A stretch of 25,950 bases of DNA from assembly GCA_903834675.1 (NCBI GenBank), contig CAILKC010000474.1, forward strand, positions 1 through 25,950, in the 5' to 3' direction. The notes beneath the pieces are model-generated. The model ran no database searches and was not told the DNA's origin. It worked only from the letters and a program-made list of their open reading frames with translations. The position numbers and the translations under genes are program-made. This stretch comes from an uncultured Victivallales bacterium. Lineage in GTDB: Bacteria > Verrucomicrobiota > Lentisphaeria > Oligosphaerales > JAFGRS01. Shown here one piece after another: positions 7,206-15,476 of this stretch. The first letter of the stretch is position 1. Each line of letters opens with the position of its first letter.

Positions 7206-7233
7206 TTGACACCCCCACGACGACGCTTACAGT
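7206..7233 (+). promoter_or_regulatory. Candidate promoter ahead of the ADP-ribosylglycohydrolase locus
   Basis: TTGACA (7206-7211), a 16-base spacer and TACAGT (7228-7233, four of six consensus bases) face the plus-strand locus. The resulting leader of about 330 bases (to 7571) contains no gene or riboswitch I can support. Long leaders are uncommon, so a nearer unrecognised promoter is equally possible. Confidence 0.25.
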
Positions 7234-7571
7234 CAGTACTGCCAGGCAGGACCGTGGGGTACGGTGGGCGTACGCCGGTGCAGGAGACAGGAGAGCCAGG
7301 CGCCGACAGTGTTCCTCGGGGCGTGTGCGGGGATGGGACTCAGACGTGGGGAAAGCGCGGAGGGCCGTGTACCCCGGACAGGTTTTGGCCGGGATGCGCG
7401 CCTATCAGTAATGGCGGCATCGTCTGGGTTGCCCGCGCTGCACCAGGGACGGCGTGTCAGCCTGGCCCCTGGGGCCACGAATGGATTGTCCCGGCTCGGA
7501 CTCTCCAGGCGTCGGCGCAGAGGGGTAGGGAGGCTGAGCAGGAAGGTTGGGCAAGCAAGAGGGGCATCGGC

Positions 7572-8678
7572 ATGTCGTCGGACCAGACACTTGCAGAACT
7601 CTTCGCCAAAGGGCTACTGCCCATCCACCAAGGCGCGATCTTCCAGCAGGCGCTGGCGCCGAATCCGGCGGCGCACCTTCCCGACCGCGTCGCCGGCATG
7701 CTGCTCGGCATGGCGGTCGGGGACGCCCTCGGCAACACCAGCGAGGGCATGCTGCCCCATGAACGGCGCCAGGCTCATGGCGAGATCACGGACTACCTGC
7801 CTAACCGCTACGCACAAGACCAACCCGTTGGCCTGCCGTCCGACGATACCCAACTCGCCTTCTGGACCCTCGAATGTCTGCTGGCCGATGGCGGTCTCGA
7901 CCCCGACCATGTGGCCCGCGCCTTCACCTCCAACGGCAGGATCTTCCATCGGGGGAAGACGGTTCGCACATTCTGTAGCAACTACAAAAAGCTGGGCCTG
8001 CCGTGGTACGAAGCCGGCCCCGAGTCCGAGAGCAATGGCGCGCTGATGCGTATCGCCCCGGTCGTCATTCCGCATCTTCGGAACGGCGGCCCCGGCCTCT
8101 GGGCTGACGTGGCCTGCGCCGCGGTGATCACGCATCGTGGCAGTATGTCCATCGCCTCCTGCATTGCCTTCTGCGGCCTATTGGCAGACCTCATGCGGAT
8201 GACCGCGCCGCCGCCGTCCGAATGGTGGGTGGAGCGCTTTGTCGAACTGGCCGGTCCTTTGGAAACCACCCGCTACAGCCCGCGCGGCGGCGCCTACGCG
8301 GCTTTCAGCGGGACCATCTCGGAGTTCATCACCGCAGTTATCCCTGCCGCGCTTCGGGATAACCTCTCCTCCGTGGCGGCCTGCGACCGCTGGTACTCCG
8401 GCGCCTACTTGATGGAGACTGTCCCCTCGGTCCTGTACATCCTGGCTCGCCACGGGCACGACCCGGAGCAGGCCATCGTCCGCGCCGTCAACGACACCAA
8501 AGACAACGACACCATCGCCGCCATCGTCGGGGCCGCGGTCGGCGCCTTGCACGGCCAGGGCGCCCTTCCCGCCCGCTGGCTCGCCGGCCTCAGCGGCCGC
8601 ACCCGCGTCCGCGCCGGAGACCAGGGCCGAGTGCAGGAACTGGTGGCGGAGGCATCGCGTGAGGACTGCTGGCGATGA
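7572..8678 (+). CDS. ADP-ribosylglycohydrolase (ARH/DraG family)
   Basis: A 368-residue enzyme predicted to cleave the N- or O-glycosidic bond of ADP-ribose, reversing ADP-ribosylation. The start at 7572 (MSSDQTLAEL) has GAGGGG upstream; the open frame reaches back to 7101 but that part reads through the repeat array and has no family character. Family landmarks: GMLLGMAVGDALGNT (42-56), SDDTQ (90-94, metal-binding DDT), SNGALMR (154-160), a THRG segment (187-190), and near the end NDTKDNDTIAAIVGAAVGA (307-325), matching the usual GGDxDT metal motif with KDNDT in its place. Length is normal. The two-metal ligands D91, D92, D311 and D313 appear intact, so it should be active. It heads the plus-strand locus: the 220-aa homologue follows after 66 bases. 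Its natural substrate is unknown. Confidence 0.92.
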   Translation: MSSDQTLAELFAKGLLPIHQGAIFQQALAPNPAAHLPDRVAGMLLGMAVGDALGNTSEGMLPHERRQAHGEITDYLPNRYAQDQPVGLPSDDTQLAFWTLECLLADGGLDPDHVARAFTSNGRIFHRGKTVRTFCSNYKKLGLPWYEAGPESESNGALMRIAPVVIPHLRNGGPGLWADVACAAVITHRGSMSIASCIAFCGLLADLMRMTAPPPSEWWVERFVELAGPLETTRYSPRGGAYAAFSGTISEFITAVIPAALRDNLSSVAACDRWYSGAYLMETVPSVLYILARHGHDPEQAIVRAVNDTKDNDTIAAIVGAAVGALHGQGALPARWLAGLSGRTRVRAGDQGRVQELVAEASREDCWR

Positions 8679-8744
8679 CATGCTCTCGGAGCGTTCGGAA
8701 CCCCGTAGCCTAGGACGTTGTGACCCAAAGGAGGAGGCACGCAG

Positions 8745-9413
8745 ATGCAGCTGAGTAACCCCTACCGCAAGGGAGGATCATACCACCTGGTGTTCCAGAC
8801 GTTGCTTGACGCTGATGGAACCACCGTGGCTGAATTGCGGGACGTGATCGTGCGACGGATGCCGGAGAAGGCAGACTACCAGGCGGGCAACGACATCAAA
8901 GTCGTGCTCACTCCCCGCAAGGGGTCGCCGGAGGACCAACCGGACGTCCGCGGTCACACCTCAGCAAAGGGGCACCTGTACTACGCTGAAAAGGACCCTG
9001 CCAGCCGTTGGCGGGTCTTCCCGCGAACCCCACCAATGAAGCCGCGTGGTCGCGGTGAGGGAAGAGGGAGCGAGCGGCCCCGTCAGCGCGGTATCGATGT
9101 CCGGGTCGGGGACCGCCAGTTCCATGCTCAGAATGTCCCGGAACTGTGCGAAGCCGCCCTGACGTACCTCATCCGAGATGGCCACATGGCCCGCCTGCCG
9201 CCGGGTACCATACCATTTGCGACCAGCAGTAAACGGTATCTGATTGCGCGCGAGCCAAAGCATCAGCACGGCGTGGATTTCTCCTGCGCTGTACACGTTG
9301 GGGACTACTACATCGAGGTCCAAAAGGACTACGCTCGCGCGTGTTGCCAGCTCGCGAAGTTTCTCGCCGTCTGCGGCGTGTCGTTCAAAGAACTCCAAGA
9401 GCGGCCCACATGA
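8745..9413 (+). CDS. Unrecognised domain family, free copy B (222 aa)
   Basis: A 222-residue homologue of the 2247 gene product and of the last 218 residues of the 10113 gene product. AAAGGAGGAGG precedes the ATG. It keeps LSNPYRKGGSYH, FQTLLDADGTT, VVLTPRK, KGHLYYAEKD then WRVFPR, a basic linker rich in G and R (about 100-112), RGIDVRVGDRQFHAQNVPEL, GTIPFATSSKRYLIA, and QLAKFLAVCGVSF. The ELHGR segment of copies A and C is replaced by GSPEDQP, so B is the most divergent of the three. Only the linker and the far C-terminus differ in length. The conserved H of GSYH, the YYAE run, the GD of VGD and the KRYLIA segment are the best candidates for functional residues. Function unknown; position suggests it works with the glycohydrolase upstream. 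Confidence 0.85.
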   Translation: MQLSNPYRKGGSYHLVFQTLLDADGTTVAELRDVIVRRMPEKADYQAGNDIKVVLTPRKGSPEDQPDVRGHTSAKGHLYYAEKDPASRWRVFPRTPPMKPRGRGEGRGSERPRQRGIDVRVGDRQFHAQNVPELCEAALTYLIRDGHMARLPPGTIPFATSSKRYLIAREPKHQHGVDFSCAVHVGDYYIEVQKDYARACCQLAKFLAVCGVSFKELQERPT

Positions 9414-9474
9414 GTAGGGTATGCGAGAGTGCCGTGCGCGACCCCAGAACGCGGCCGAAACGCTGACACCCGGA

Positions 9475-9905
9475 TCAGGCGGCTTCATCCACACCGAGCA
9501 CCGATTCATCGTCGAGCAGGCCGTCGCAGATTGCTTCCATACGCAGGCTGCCCAGTTCGTCGAAAGCCGCCAGTCTGGACGAGGTAGCTACAGGCATGGC
9601 GGACGACGCCCCTCATACAACACCCGCACCAGATGGCCGCCATCTTGTGGCCCTGACGGCTGGGGATGGGCCGCCGGAACCCCTGCCGCAGGCAGCGTGC
9701 GCCGTCGCGCTCCAGATGGTCGTCGGGTTGGCCACGGAGGATGTCGCCCGTTCCAGCCGGACTGGCATCACGGATCAGAGTGGCGAGTTGCGGATAGACC
9801 GTCTGCCGGCTATGTATGTCCCGTGCAGTTTGTGCCGGCAGGCAGGCATCGGCGACCTGGGCGTGCCGTAAAGGCGGGCACTCTGGGCCGCGCTCCGGCC
9901 GGGCT
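9475..9905 (-). pseudogene. Possible decayed minus-strand gene between copy B and the large nuclease gene
   Basis: The minus strand has coding-like stretches in different frames. One reads ARDIHSRQTVYPQLATLIRD and PDDHLERDGARCLRQGF; a shorter frame reads DGGHLVRVLYEGRRPPCL to a stop; a third, starting ATG 9597, reads SRLAAFDELGSLRMEAICDG and DDESVLGVDEAA to TGA 9475 (40 residues). Third-position G/C bias supports former coding, and frame changes would be needed to join the pieces. I recognise no family. The last piece could instead be a genuine 40-residue protein, but its ribosome site is weak. The remainder of 9414-10112 shows nothing else supported. Confidence 0.3.
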
Positions 9906-10112
9906 GGTCAGGTCTGTAAGTGTATCGTGCAAGCTCTGACTGCGGGGCTGACGCCGCCGTTCCAGTAGTCAAACGAGGTGGCTGTTGACGACCGGGAAGG
10001 TAGAGTGGCCGTTCGATGCCACTGCTGATGCCCCGTCCACAGTGCCCGACTCCGAGTCCGCGGGGTAGCGCCCAGAGACGGCTCAGGCACACAAGCCAAA
10101 GGAGGACTGTAC

Positions 10113-13100
10113 GTGGAGGTCACCAAAGAGACCCTGGGGCGGTTGTTCAGTGACCAGCGCGTCTATATCATTCCGGTGTTCCAGCGCGAGTACGTGTGGA
10201 GCAGGGACGACCAGTGGGAACCATTTGCGAACGACCTGTTCGACAAAGCCAAGCAGTTGATCGAGGCGGAAGCGAACCGGCAGCCTATCGCCCATCACTT
10301 CTTCGGCCCGATCGTCGTCAAGGCCCTGGACGTTGCAGTGATGGCTCTGCCTCGGTACGAAGTCGTGGACGGGCAACAGCGCCTGATCACCTGCCAGATC
10401 TTCCTGAGAGCGCTGAGCCATGCCCTTCTGGATCTGGGTGTCCACGGGCAAGAGGACTTGGCGACTCTGATGAGGAATGCAGGGAGGGCTTCCGACAGCG
10501 AAGATCACTTCAAGATCCAGCCATCGCATCGCGACCAGGAATCATTCCGTCGGACCATGGGAGCAGAACGCAGCATCCCGGCGCAACCGCGCATTGAATT
10601 AGGCACCCTCGGCCAGTGTTATTGGTTCTTCCGTGACGCTATCGCCGGGTTCCTGGCGACGGGTGCAGGCGGCACGGACCTGTCTGCCGACGCACGGAAC
10701 AAGCGCGCCCAGGGGCTCCTGACGGCGGTCTACTGGGCTACGTTTGTCTGCATCGGGCTCGACAGGAATGAGCCCGAAACGGAAGTGTTCGAGGCCCTGA
10801 ACGGCCGCGGCGAGCCCCTGCTGGCCAGCGACCTGATACGCAACCTCGTGTTCCGCGCGGCCGTCAGCGTGGAGTTCTCACCTGCAGAACAGCTTACCCT
10901 CTACGAAGCGTACTGGGAGGATTTCTCGTCCCGCAGAGACCCTGACGACAGCGATCAGTACTTCTGGCATCAGCCCGGGACGAAGGGCACAGCACGGATC
11001 GAGCAGTTCTTCATGCATTTCCTCCAGTGCCGGAAAGTCTCGAACGCGGAAATACGTGTCGCGGACTTGCTGACGGTGTTCCGGGGCTGGTGGGAGGACG
11101 ATGACTGGAAAGAGAGGCGGTCGAGGGAACTCGTCAAGGGCCGATTGCAGTTGATCCGCGAGCAGGCCTTGGTTTACTCATCGTTCTACGAGTTGCCGGC
11201 CGACCTGGATGAGTTTGCTCCTTTCTTTCTCCGTATCCGCGAACACGACCAATCGACGGTCTACGCCGTGCTTCTATACCTCTTCGGGACGGCACTGCCT
11301 GGGGGGTGTGTTACCAAGCAGGATCTCGTGCTCATTTGCGGGATGATCGAGAGCTACCTGGTTCGCCGCTTCGTCTGCCGCATGTCGACGAACAAGTACA
11401 ACCACTTCTTTCTGGGCCTGGTCACCAAGCTCCACGAAATGACCCAGATCACTGCAGCAGCGTTCCAGCAGACATTGGCCTTGGACAAGAACGAGAGCAT
11501 GCTCTGGCCCAGCGACGACGAGTTCCGACGCCACTGGGACACCGAGCAACTCTATGCCGCCGGCAACCGCCGCAAGACCCTCCAAGCGATGCTCTCCGCC
11601 ATCGACCAGAAGCTGCAGCCGGCCTTTGGCGAGGACGTGACCGTTCGGTACCACGCTCTGACAGTCGAGCACGTTCTGCCCCAGCAATGGGAAACGAACT
11701 GGCCGCTGGGAGAACTCACAGGGGGCGTCCGAGAGCGCTTCCAGCCAGGAACGAGCGATCGCGAGATCAGAGGAACCCTCCTGCACAGCATCGGCAATCT
11801 GACCTTGCTGACGCAGAAGCTGAACACGAGCATGAAGAACGCTTCCTATGCGGACAAACGCGAGAAGATCTTCGCACATAGTTCACTGCCGCTCAACAAG
11901 TACTTCCAGAAGCGCGACTCGTGGAACGAGGAGGCCATTCTCCAACGGGCTGACACGCTGTTCTGGACAGCGCTCAGGCTCTGGCCGGGACCGCGAGATC
12001 CCCGACCCGCTGAACCCGAGGTACCGCCGGGGGAGCAGCTGAGAGTGCCCACACCAGCACCAACCGAGGCGGGTACCGACAGAGGGATTGAAGGCGGTGG
12101 CGCGGCCCCGCCGGTCACTCCCGAACAGCGGCAGGAGATGGTGGGGCTCCTGACCGGCGTGCCGGACGACAAGAGTCTGCAGCGTGTTCTGGAGCGGGAA
12201 GCAGAGATTCTCCAGCTTCTCCGCAGTGACCCGAGCCTGGTGAAGGAAAACGGTGAGCCCTTCTTCTGGAAGGCCGTATTCGCAGGCCATGTCCCCTGGG
12301 TGAAGTGGCTCGTGGAGAAGGCGGGTTTGGAGCTGACCGAGATCCCCAACCCTAGTGACATGAGGTCGGGCAGTGCCCACCACAGCGACCTGAACCGCGA
12401 CGGAGACCCTACTTGGTGCCTCGGCCCGCTCTTCGCCTCGCCAACGGCGCTGGAGTTGCTTCCTTGGCTGCTCAAGGCAGGTCACAAGCTTGATCGCTTT
12501 GGGACAGGGCTACTGACTGGGGCAGTACTCAACGGAACTCCTGAGCAGATATACTGGCTGCTGGAGCAACGCGTTGAGACCGACTATGTCACCGCCATGA
12601 ATGGCATCGATTACACCCCTTTGTCCGCTGCCATCATCGTGCGTGAGGACATGGAACTGGCCAAGCGGCTTATCGACCGAGGCGCCTGCATCGACCAGTT
12701 CGTGGAACACGATCCTGACCCTGATTATCACCTTTGTGGCTACCCATCGCCGCTGTGCATGGCCGCGAGACGTGGCATGGATGATTTCGTCGACCTTCTC
12801 ATCGAACGGGGGGCCGAGCTCAGTCTGGACGACGACGATCGACTCGACGAGGTCGCGCCGGTCGAGGCTGCAATCCAAGGCCGGCAGATGCAGACTCTGC
12901 GGAAGCTGCTTGCGCACCGACCCGACCTCGGTCCCCGCGAGTGGGCGCACCTGGCCCGTGGGGGCTATCCGGAGAGCACACCTCTGGGATGGGCCGTCAA
13001 GGAAGAAGACCCCGAACTCGTAGAACTGATGCTCGAATGCGGAGCCATGCCCTGGCACACAGATCTGCCCCTCGACATGTCTGCTCTGGCCTTGGCCAGG

Positions 13101-13865
13101 AAACTCGGAAACAGTGAGATCATCAAGTTGCTGGAGGAGGCACTTGAGAAGACTGTGGTAACCGACGCGCCCGTCGACACTCCCCCTAAGGAGTCCCCCG
13201 CTCCTCCATTGACCAACCCTTACGGCAAGCAGAGCGGCTCCTATCATCTTATCTTCCAGGCGCTGCTGAACGCCGACGGCGTCACTTTCGATGATCTGAT
13301 GAACATGATCGTGCAGAAGCAGGGGAAGGAACCTCACCAGGCAGCAGCCAGCGTTACAGTGGTGCTCTCACCCCGCAAGGAACTGCATGGTCGACTGAGG
13401 GATCTTCGGGGCAGCCTTGCGGCCCAAGGCCACCTCTACTACGCGGAACAGGACGCGGCGGGCCTCTGGCGCGTGTTCCCCCGGGTGCCAGTTTTGCCGC
13501 CCTATCCCCCTCGTGCGGGTGGCGGCGGGCAAGATGATGGCCACCGACGCGGCATCGACGTACAGGTAGGGGACTGCCAGTTCCATGCACCAAGTGTCCC
13601 GGAACTGTGCAAGGGGGTTCTGGCATACCTTGTAAAGGGCGGCCATCTGGACCGTCTGCCACTGGGAACTCTACCCTTCGCCACCAGCAAGAAACGCTAC
13701 CTGATTGCGCGCCGGCAGAACCACCCGCACGGCGAGAGGTTCTCCGCCCCTGTCACGGTCGGGGGCTACTTCATGGAAGCCGACCATAGCTACCAGGATG
13801 CGTGTAGTCATCTTGAGAAGTTCCTTGCCGTGTGCGGCGTCGGCTTCGAGGTTCTCGATGCATGA
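10113..13865 (+). CDS. DUF262-DUF1524 (GmrSD/SspE/BrxU-like) nuclease fused to ankyrin repeats and the unrecognised domain (copy C)
   Basis: A 1250-residue protein starting at GTG 10113, with AAAGGAGG seven bases upstream. The N-terminal DUF262 has IPVFQREYVW (20-29), FFGPIV (63-68) and EVVDGQQRLIT (83-93), the nucleotide-handling motif of GmrS-type proteins. DUF1524 follows at about 510-610, with TVEHVLPQQW (517-526) and IGNLTLLTQKLN (560-571), a His-Asn nuclease core. Known relatives (GmrSD, BrxU, SspE) cut or nick modified phage DNA. After a proline-rich linker (about 640-680) come degenerate ankyrin repeats, about 715-1015 (for example YTPLSAAIIVREDMELAKRL, PSPLCMAARRGMDDFVDLLI, STPLGWAVKEEDPELVELML). 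Residues 1033-1250 are a full homologue of the 2247 and 8745 products, beginning at exactly the same LTNPY. The downstream gene overlaps its stop (ATGA). Confidence 0.88.
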   Translation: MEVTKETLGRLFSDQRVYIIPVFQREYVWSRDDQWEPFANDLFDKAKQLIEAEANRQPIAHHFFGPIVVKALDVAVMALPRYEVVDGQQRLITCQIFLRALSHALLDLGVHGQEDLATLMRNAGRASDSEDHFKIQPSHRDQESFRRTMGAERSIPAQPRIELGTLGQCYWFFRDAIAGFLATGAGGTDLSADARNKRAQGLLTAVYWATFVCIGLDRNEPETEVFEALNGRGEPLLASDLIRNLVFRAAVSVEFSPAEQLTLYEAYWEDFSSRRDPDDSDQYFWHQPGTKGTARIEQFFMHFLQCRKVSNAEIRVADLLTVFRGWWEDDDWKERRSRELVKGRLQLIREQALVYSSFYELPADLDEFAPFFLRIREHDQSTVYAVLLYLFGTALPGGCVTKQDLVLICGMIESYLVRRFVCRMSTNKYNHFFLGLVTKLHEMTQITAAAFQQTLALDKNESMLWPSDDEFRRHWDTEQLYAAGNRRKTLQAMLSAIDQKLQPAFGEDVTVRYHALTVEHVLPQQWETNWPLGELTGGVRERFQPGTSDREIRGTLLHSIGNLTLLTQKLNTSMKNASYADKREKIFAHSSLPLNKYFQKRDSWNEEAILQRADTLFWTALRLWPGPRDPRPAEPEVPPGEQLRVPTPAPTEAGTDRGIEGGGAAPPVTPEQRQEMVGLLTGVPDDKSLQRVLEREAEILQLLRSDPSLVKENGEPFFWKAVFAGHVPWVKWLVEKAGLELTEIPNPSDMRSGSAHHSDLNRDGDPTWCLGPLFASPTALELLPWLLKAGHKLDRFGTGLLTGAVLNGTPEQIYWLLEQRVETDYVTAMNGIDYTPLSAAIIVREDMELAKRLIDRGACIDQFVEHDPDPDYHLCGYPSPLCMAARRGMDDFVDLLIERGAELSLDDDDRLDEVAPVEAAIQGRQMQTLRKLLAHRPDLGPREWAHLARGGYPESTPLGWAVKEEDPELVELMLECGAMPWHTDLPLDMSALALARKLGNSEIIKLLEEALEKTVVTDAPVDTPPKESPAPPLTNPYGKQSGSYHLIFQALLNADGVTFDDLMNMIVQKQGKEPHQAAASVTVVLSPRKELHGRLRDLRGSLAAQGHLYYAEQDAAGLWRVFPRVPVLPPYPPRAGGGGQDDGHRRGIDVQVGDCQFHAPSVPELCKGVLAYLVKGGHLDRLPLGTLPFATSKKRYLIARRQNHPHGERFSAPVTVGGYFMEADHSYQDACSHLEKFLAVCGVGFEVLDA

Positions 13866-15400
13866 GAGTCGCGGTCTATGGCGGCAGCTTCAGTCCGGTT
13901 GGCAACCACCATATCACTTTGGTCCGGGCGTTGCTGGTAACTGGGCGCTACGACCGGGTGGTGGTGGTGCCGAATGGCGACGGCTACGGCAAGGCCGGCC
14001 TGGCGTCCGAAGGGCACCGGCTGGCCATTTGCCGTCTGGCGTTTGCGGAGATGCCCGCGGTAACGGTGTCCGATCTCGAGACTGGCTTGCCGCCGGGTGA
14101 AGACGCCGCCCGCGATGCGGACACGGTGGAAGCCTTGGCCAGGCAGTTCCCCGGGGCCGTCTTCGACAGTGTCCGCGGCGCCGATACTCTGGAGAGGCTA
14201 CTCGGCTTCGGCACCTACGAGCGCCTGCGGGACGCGGTGCACTCATTTGTGGTGGTCCCGAGACGGGTCGGTCACCGCACGGTCACGCTTGGCAGCGTCG
14301 TGCCGGGCCTCAAGCCCAGAAAGCGCCGCCGGTACGAACAGGATGCTGGGAGATTCGTGGCGCTAGACCTGGGCATTGTGTCCGATGGCTCAAGCACCGC
14401 GGTGCGGCGCCGGGTCGCGAAGGGCGATCTGATCAACGACCTGGTGCCCGCGGCGGTGGCTGAGTATATCCGCGACCACGGGCTATACCGAGATGCGCCC
14501 GCCGCAGACGACAGACCGAAGCGACAGAACCAGGGACCTCGGCCGCTCACCGATCCGCGCCAGGTCGTCTTGCGGCATCGCCCGAGGAACAACAGCTACA
14601 TCCTGGATGCCGATGCCAACGGCCTGTACTGGTGCGCTCGTTTCGATGCCACGGTCGGCACGGGCACTGCGACAAAGCGGTTCGAGCCGGACAGCGGCAA
14701 CGATGTGGCCGGACAGGAGGAACGCTGGCGTACGCTCTGTGCGACCGGTAGCATCCCAGACCCCGGGCGACGGGTGCGTATCAGTGTCTCCTCCCGGAGC
14801 CGCGATGGGTATGCGGGCCTGAGCCCGTTCGCGATGCGGCCAGGCGGTTTCCCTGTCCCCGGCCTCCTGGGGAGCGATAAGACTCCCGTTCGCGCCCACA
14901 GTGTTGAGAACGCCTGGCAGGGGCTGAAGTGTTACCCTGACGGCCACCCTGAACCGTTCACCGATCTGGTCACCTACGCGGGCGCGTCACTTAAGCTTAG
15001 AGCGTGGCTGCGGCATCTCGACCGCAGCGATCTGGCCGCCCAGCGGCACCGGTATTGGGTCCATGGCCGCCTGACGGACGACAAGGCTGAAGCCGTGTTC
15101 CTCAACTACTTCCCGATGTACATCTGGTGCATCGAGACGTTTGAGGCGGAGTACCTCGACCGGCTGGCGCAGTTGGGCCAAGAGAAGGTGGTGTGGCTTT
15201 GGGACACCGACAGCAGCGAGGACATCTCCCAGGACGAGGCCTTCTCGCACGCCGCGTTCCTGGTGCACTACCTGAACGGGGACTGGTTCGACTTCTACCG
15301 GCAGTTCTGGCCAGCGGCCGGCGAGTGTGTCGAGGACTGGCTGGCGCAGCTCCCGGAGCCCTACCGCTCGCAGTTGCCGGCGCTGCTCCGGCCACGCTGA
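13862..15400 (+). CDS. NMN/NaMN adenylyltransferase-like protein fused to an unrecognised C-terminal domain
   Basis: A 512-residue protein whose ATG overlaps the previous stop codon (ATGA at 13862-13865), so translation is coupled. Residues 1-210 are a nucleotidylyltransferase of the NadD/NMNAT type: VAVYGGSFSPVGNHHITL (3-20) corresponds to the phosphate-binding GGSFxP...(H/T)xxH loop, and DGSSTAVRRRV (175-185) to the SxTxxR motif. The loop reads GNHH, so the first His/Thr is Gly, while the last His is kept; activity may be altered. The end EYIRDHGLYR is typical of NadD. Residues about 225-512 form a second domain with GLSPFAMRPGGFPVPG (319-334), AHSVENAWQGLK (345-356), FLNYFPMYIW and DTDSSEDISQDEAFSHAAFL. 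The SPF...SxExxxQxxK spacing recalls the NADAR/YbiA layout, a tentative eye match only. Confidence 0.75.
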   Translation: MRVAVYGGSFSPVGNHHITLVRALLVTGRYDRVVVVPNGDGYGKAGLASEGHRLAICRLAFAEMPAVTVSDLETGLPPGEDAARDADTVEALARQFPGAVFDSVRGADTLERLLGFGTYERLRDAVHSFVVVPRRVGHRTVTLGSVVPGLKPRKRRRYEQDAGRFVALDLGIVSDGSSTAVRRRVAKGDLINDLVPAAVAEYIRDHGLYRDAPAADDRPKRQNQGPRPLTDPRQVVLRHRPRNNSYILDADANGLYWCARFDATVGTGTATKRFEPDSGNDVAGQEERWRTLCATGSIPDPGRRVRISVSSRSRDGYAGLSPFAMRPGGFPVPGLLGSDKTPVRAHSVENAWQGLKCYPDGHPEPFTDLVTYAGASLKLRAWLRHLDRSDLAAQRHRYWVHGRLTDDKAEAVFLNYFPMYIWCIETFEAEYLDRLAQLGQEKVVWLWDTDSSEDISQDEAFSHAAFLVHYLNGDWFDFYRQFWPAAGECVEDWLAQLPEPYRSQLPALLRPR

Positions 15401-15476
15401 GCCGGATGGCTGCCCGCAACGAGGCGGGAGCGTGCTGAATGCCGCCGCGAAGTGGGGCCCCTGAGGAGGTCAGGTT

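Noticed and set aside
7101..7571. N-terminal extension of the ADP-ribosylglycohydrolase
   Set aside because: The extension reads through the tandem repeat and has no family similarity; ATG 7572 has a ribosome site and starts where the family starts.
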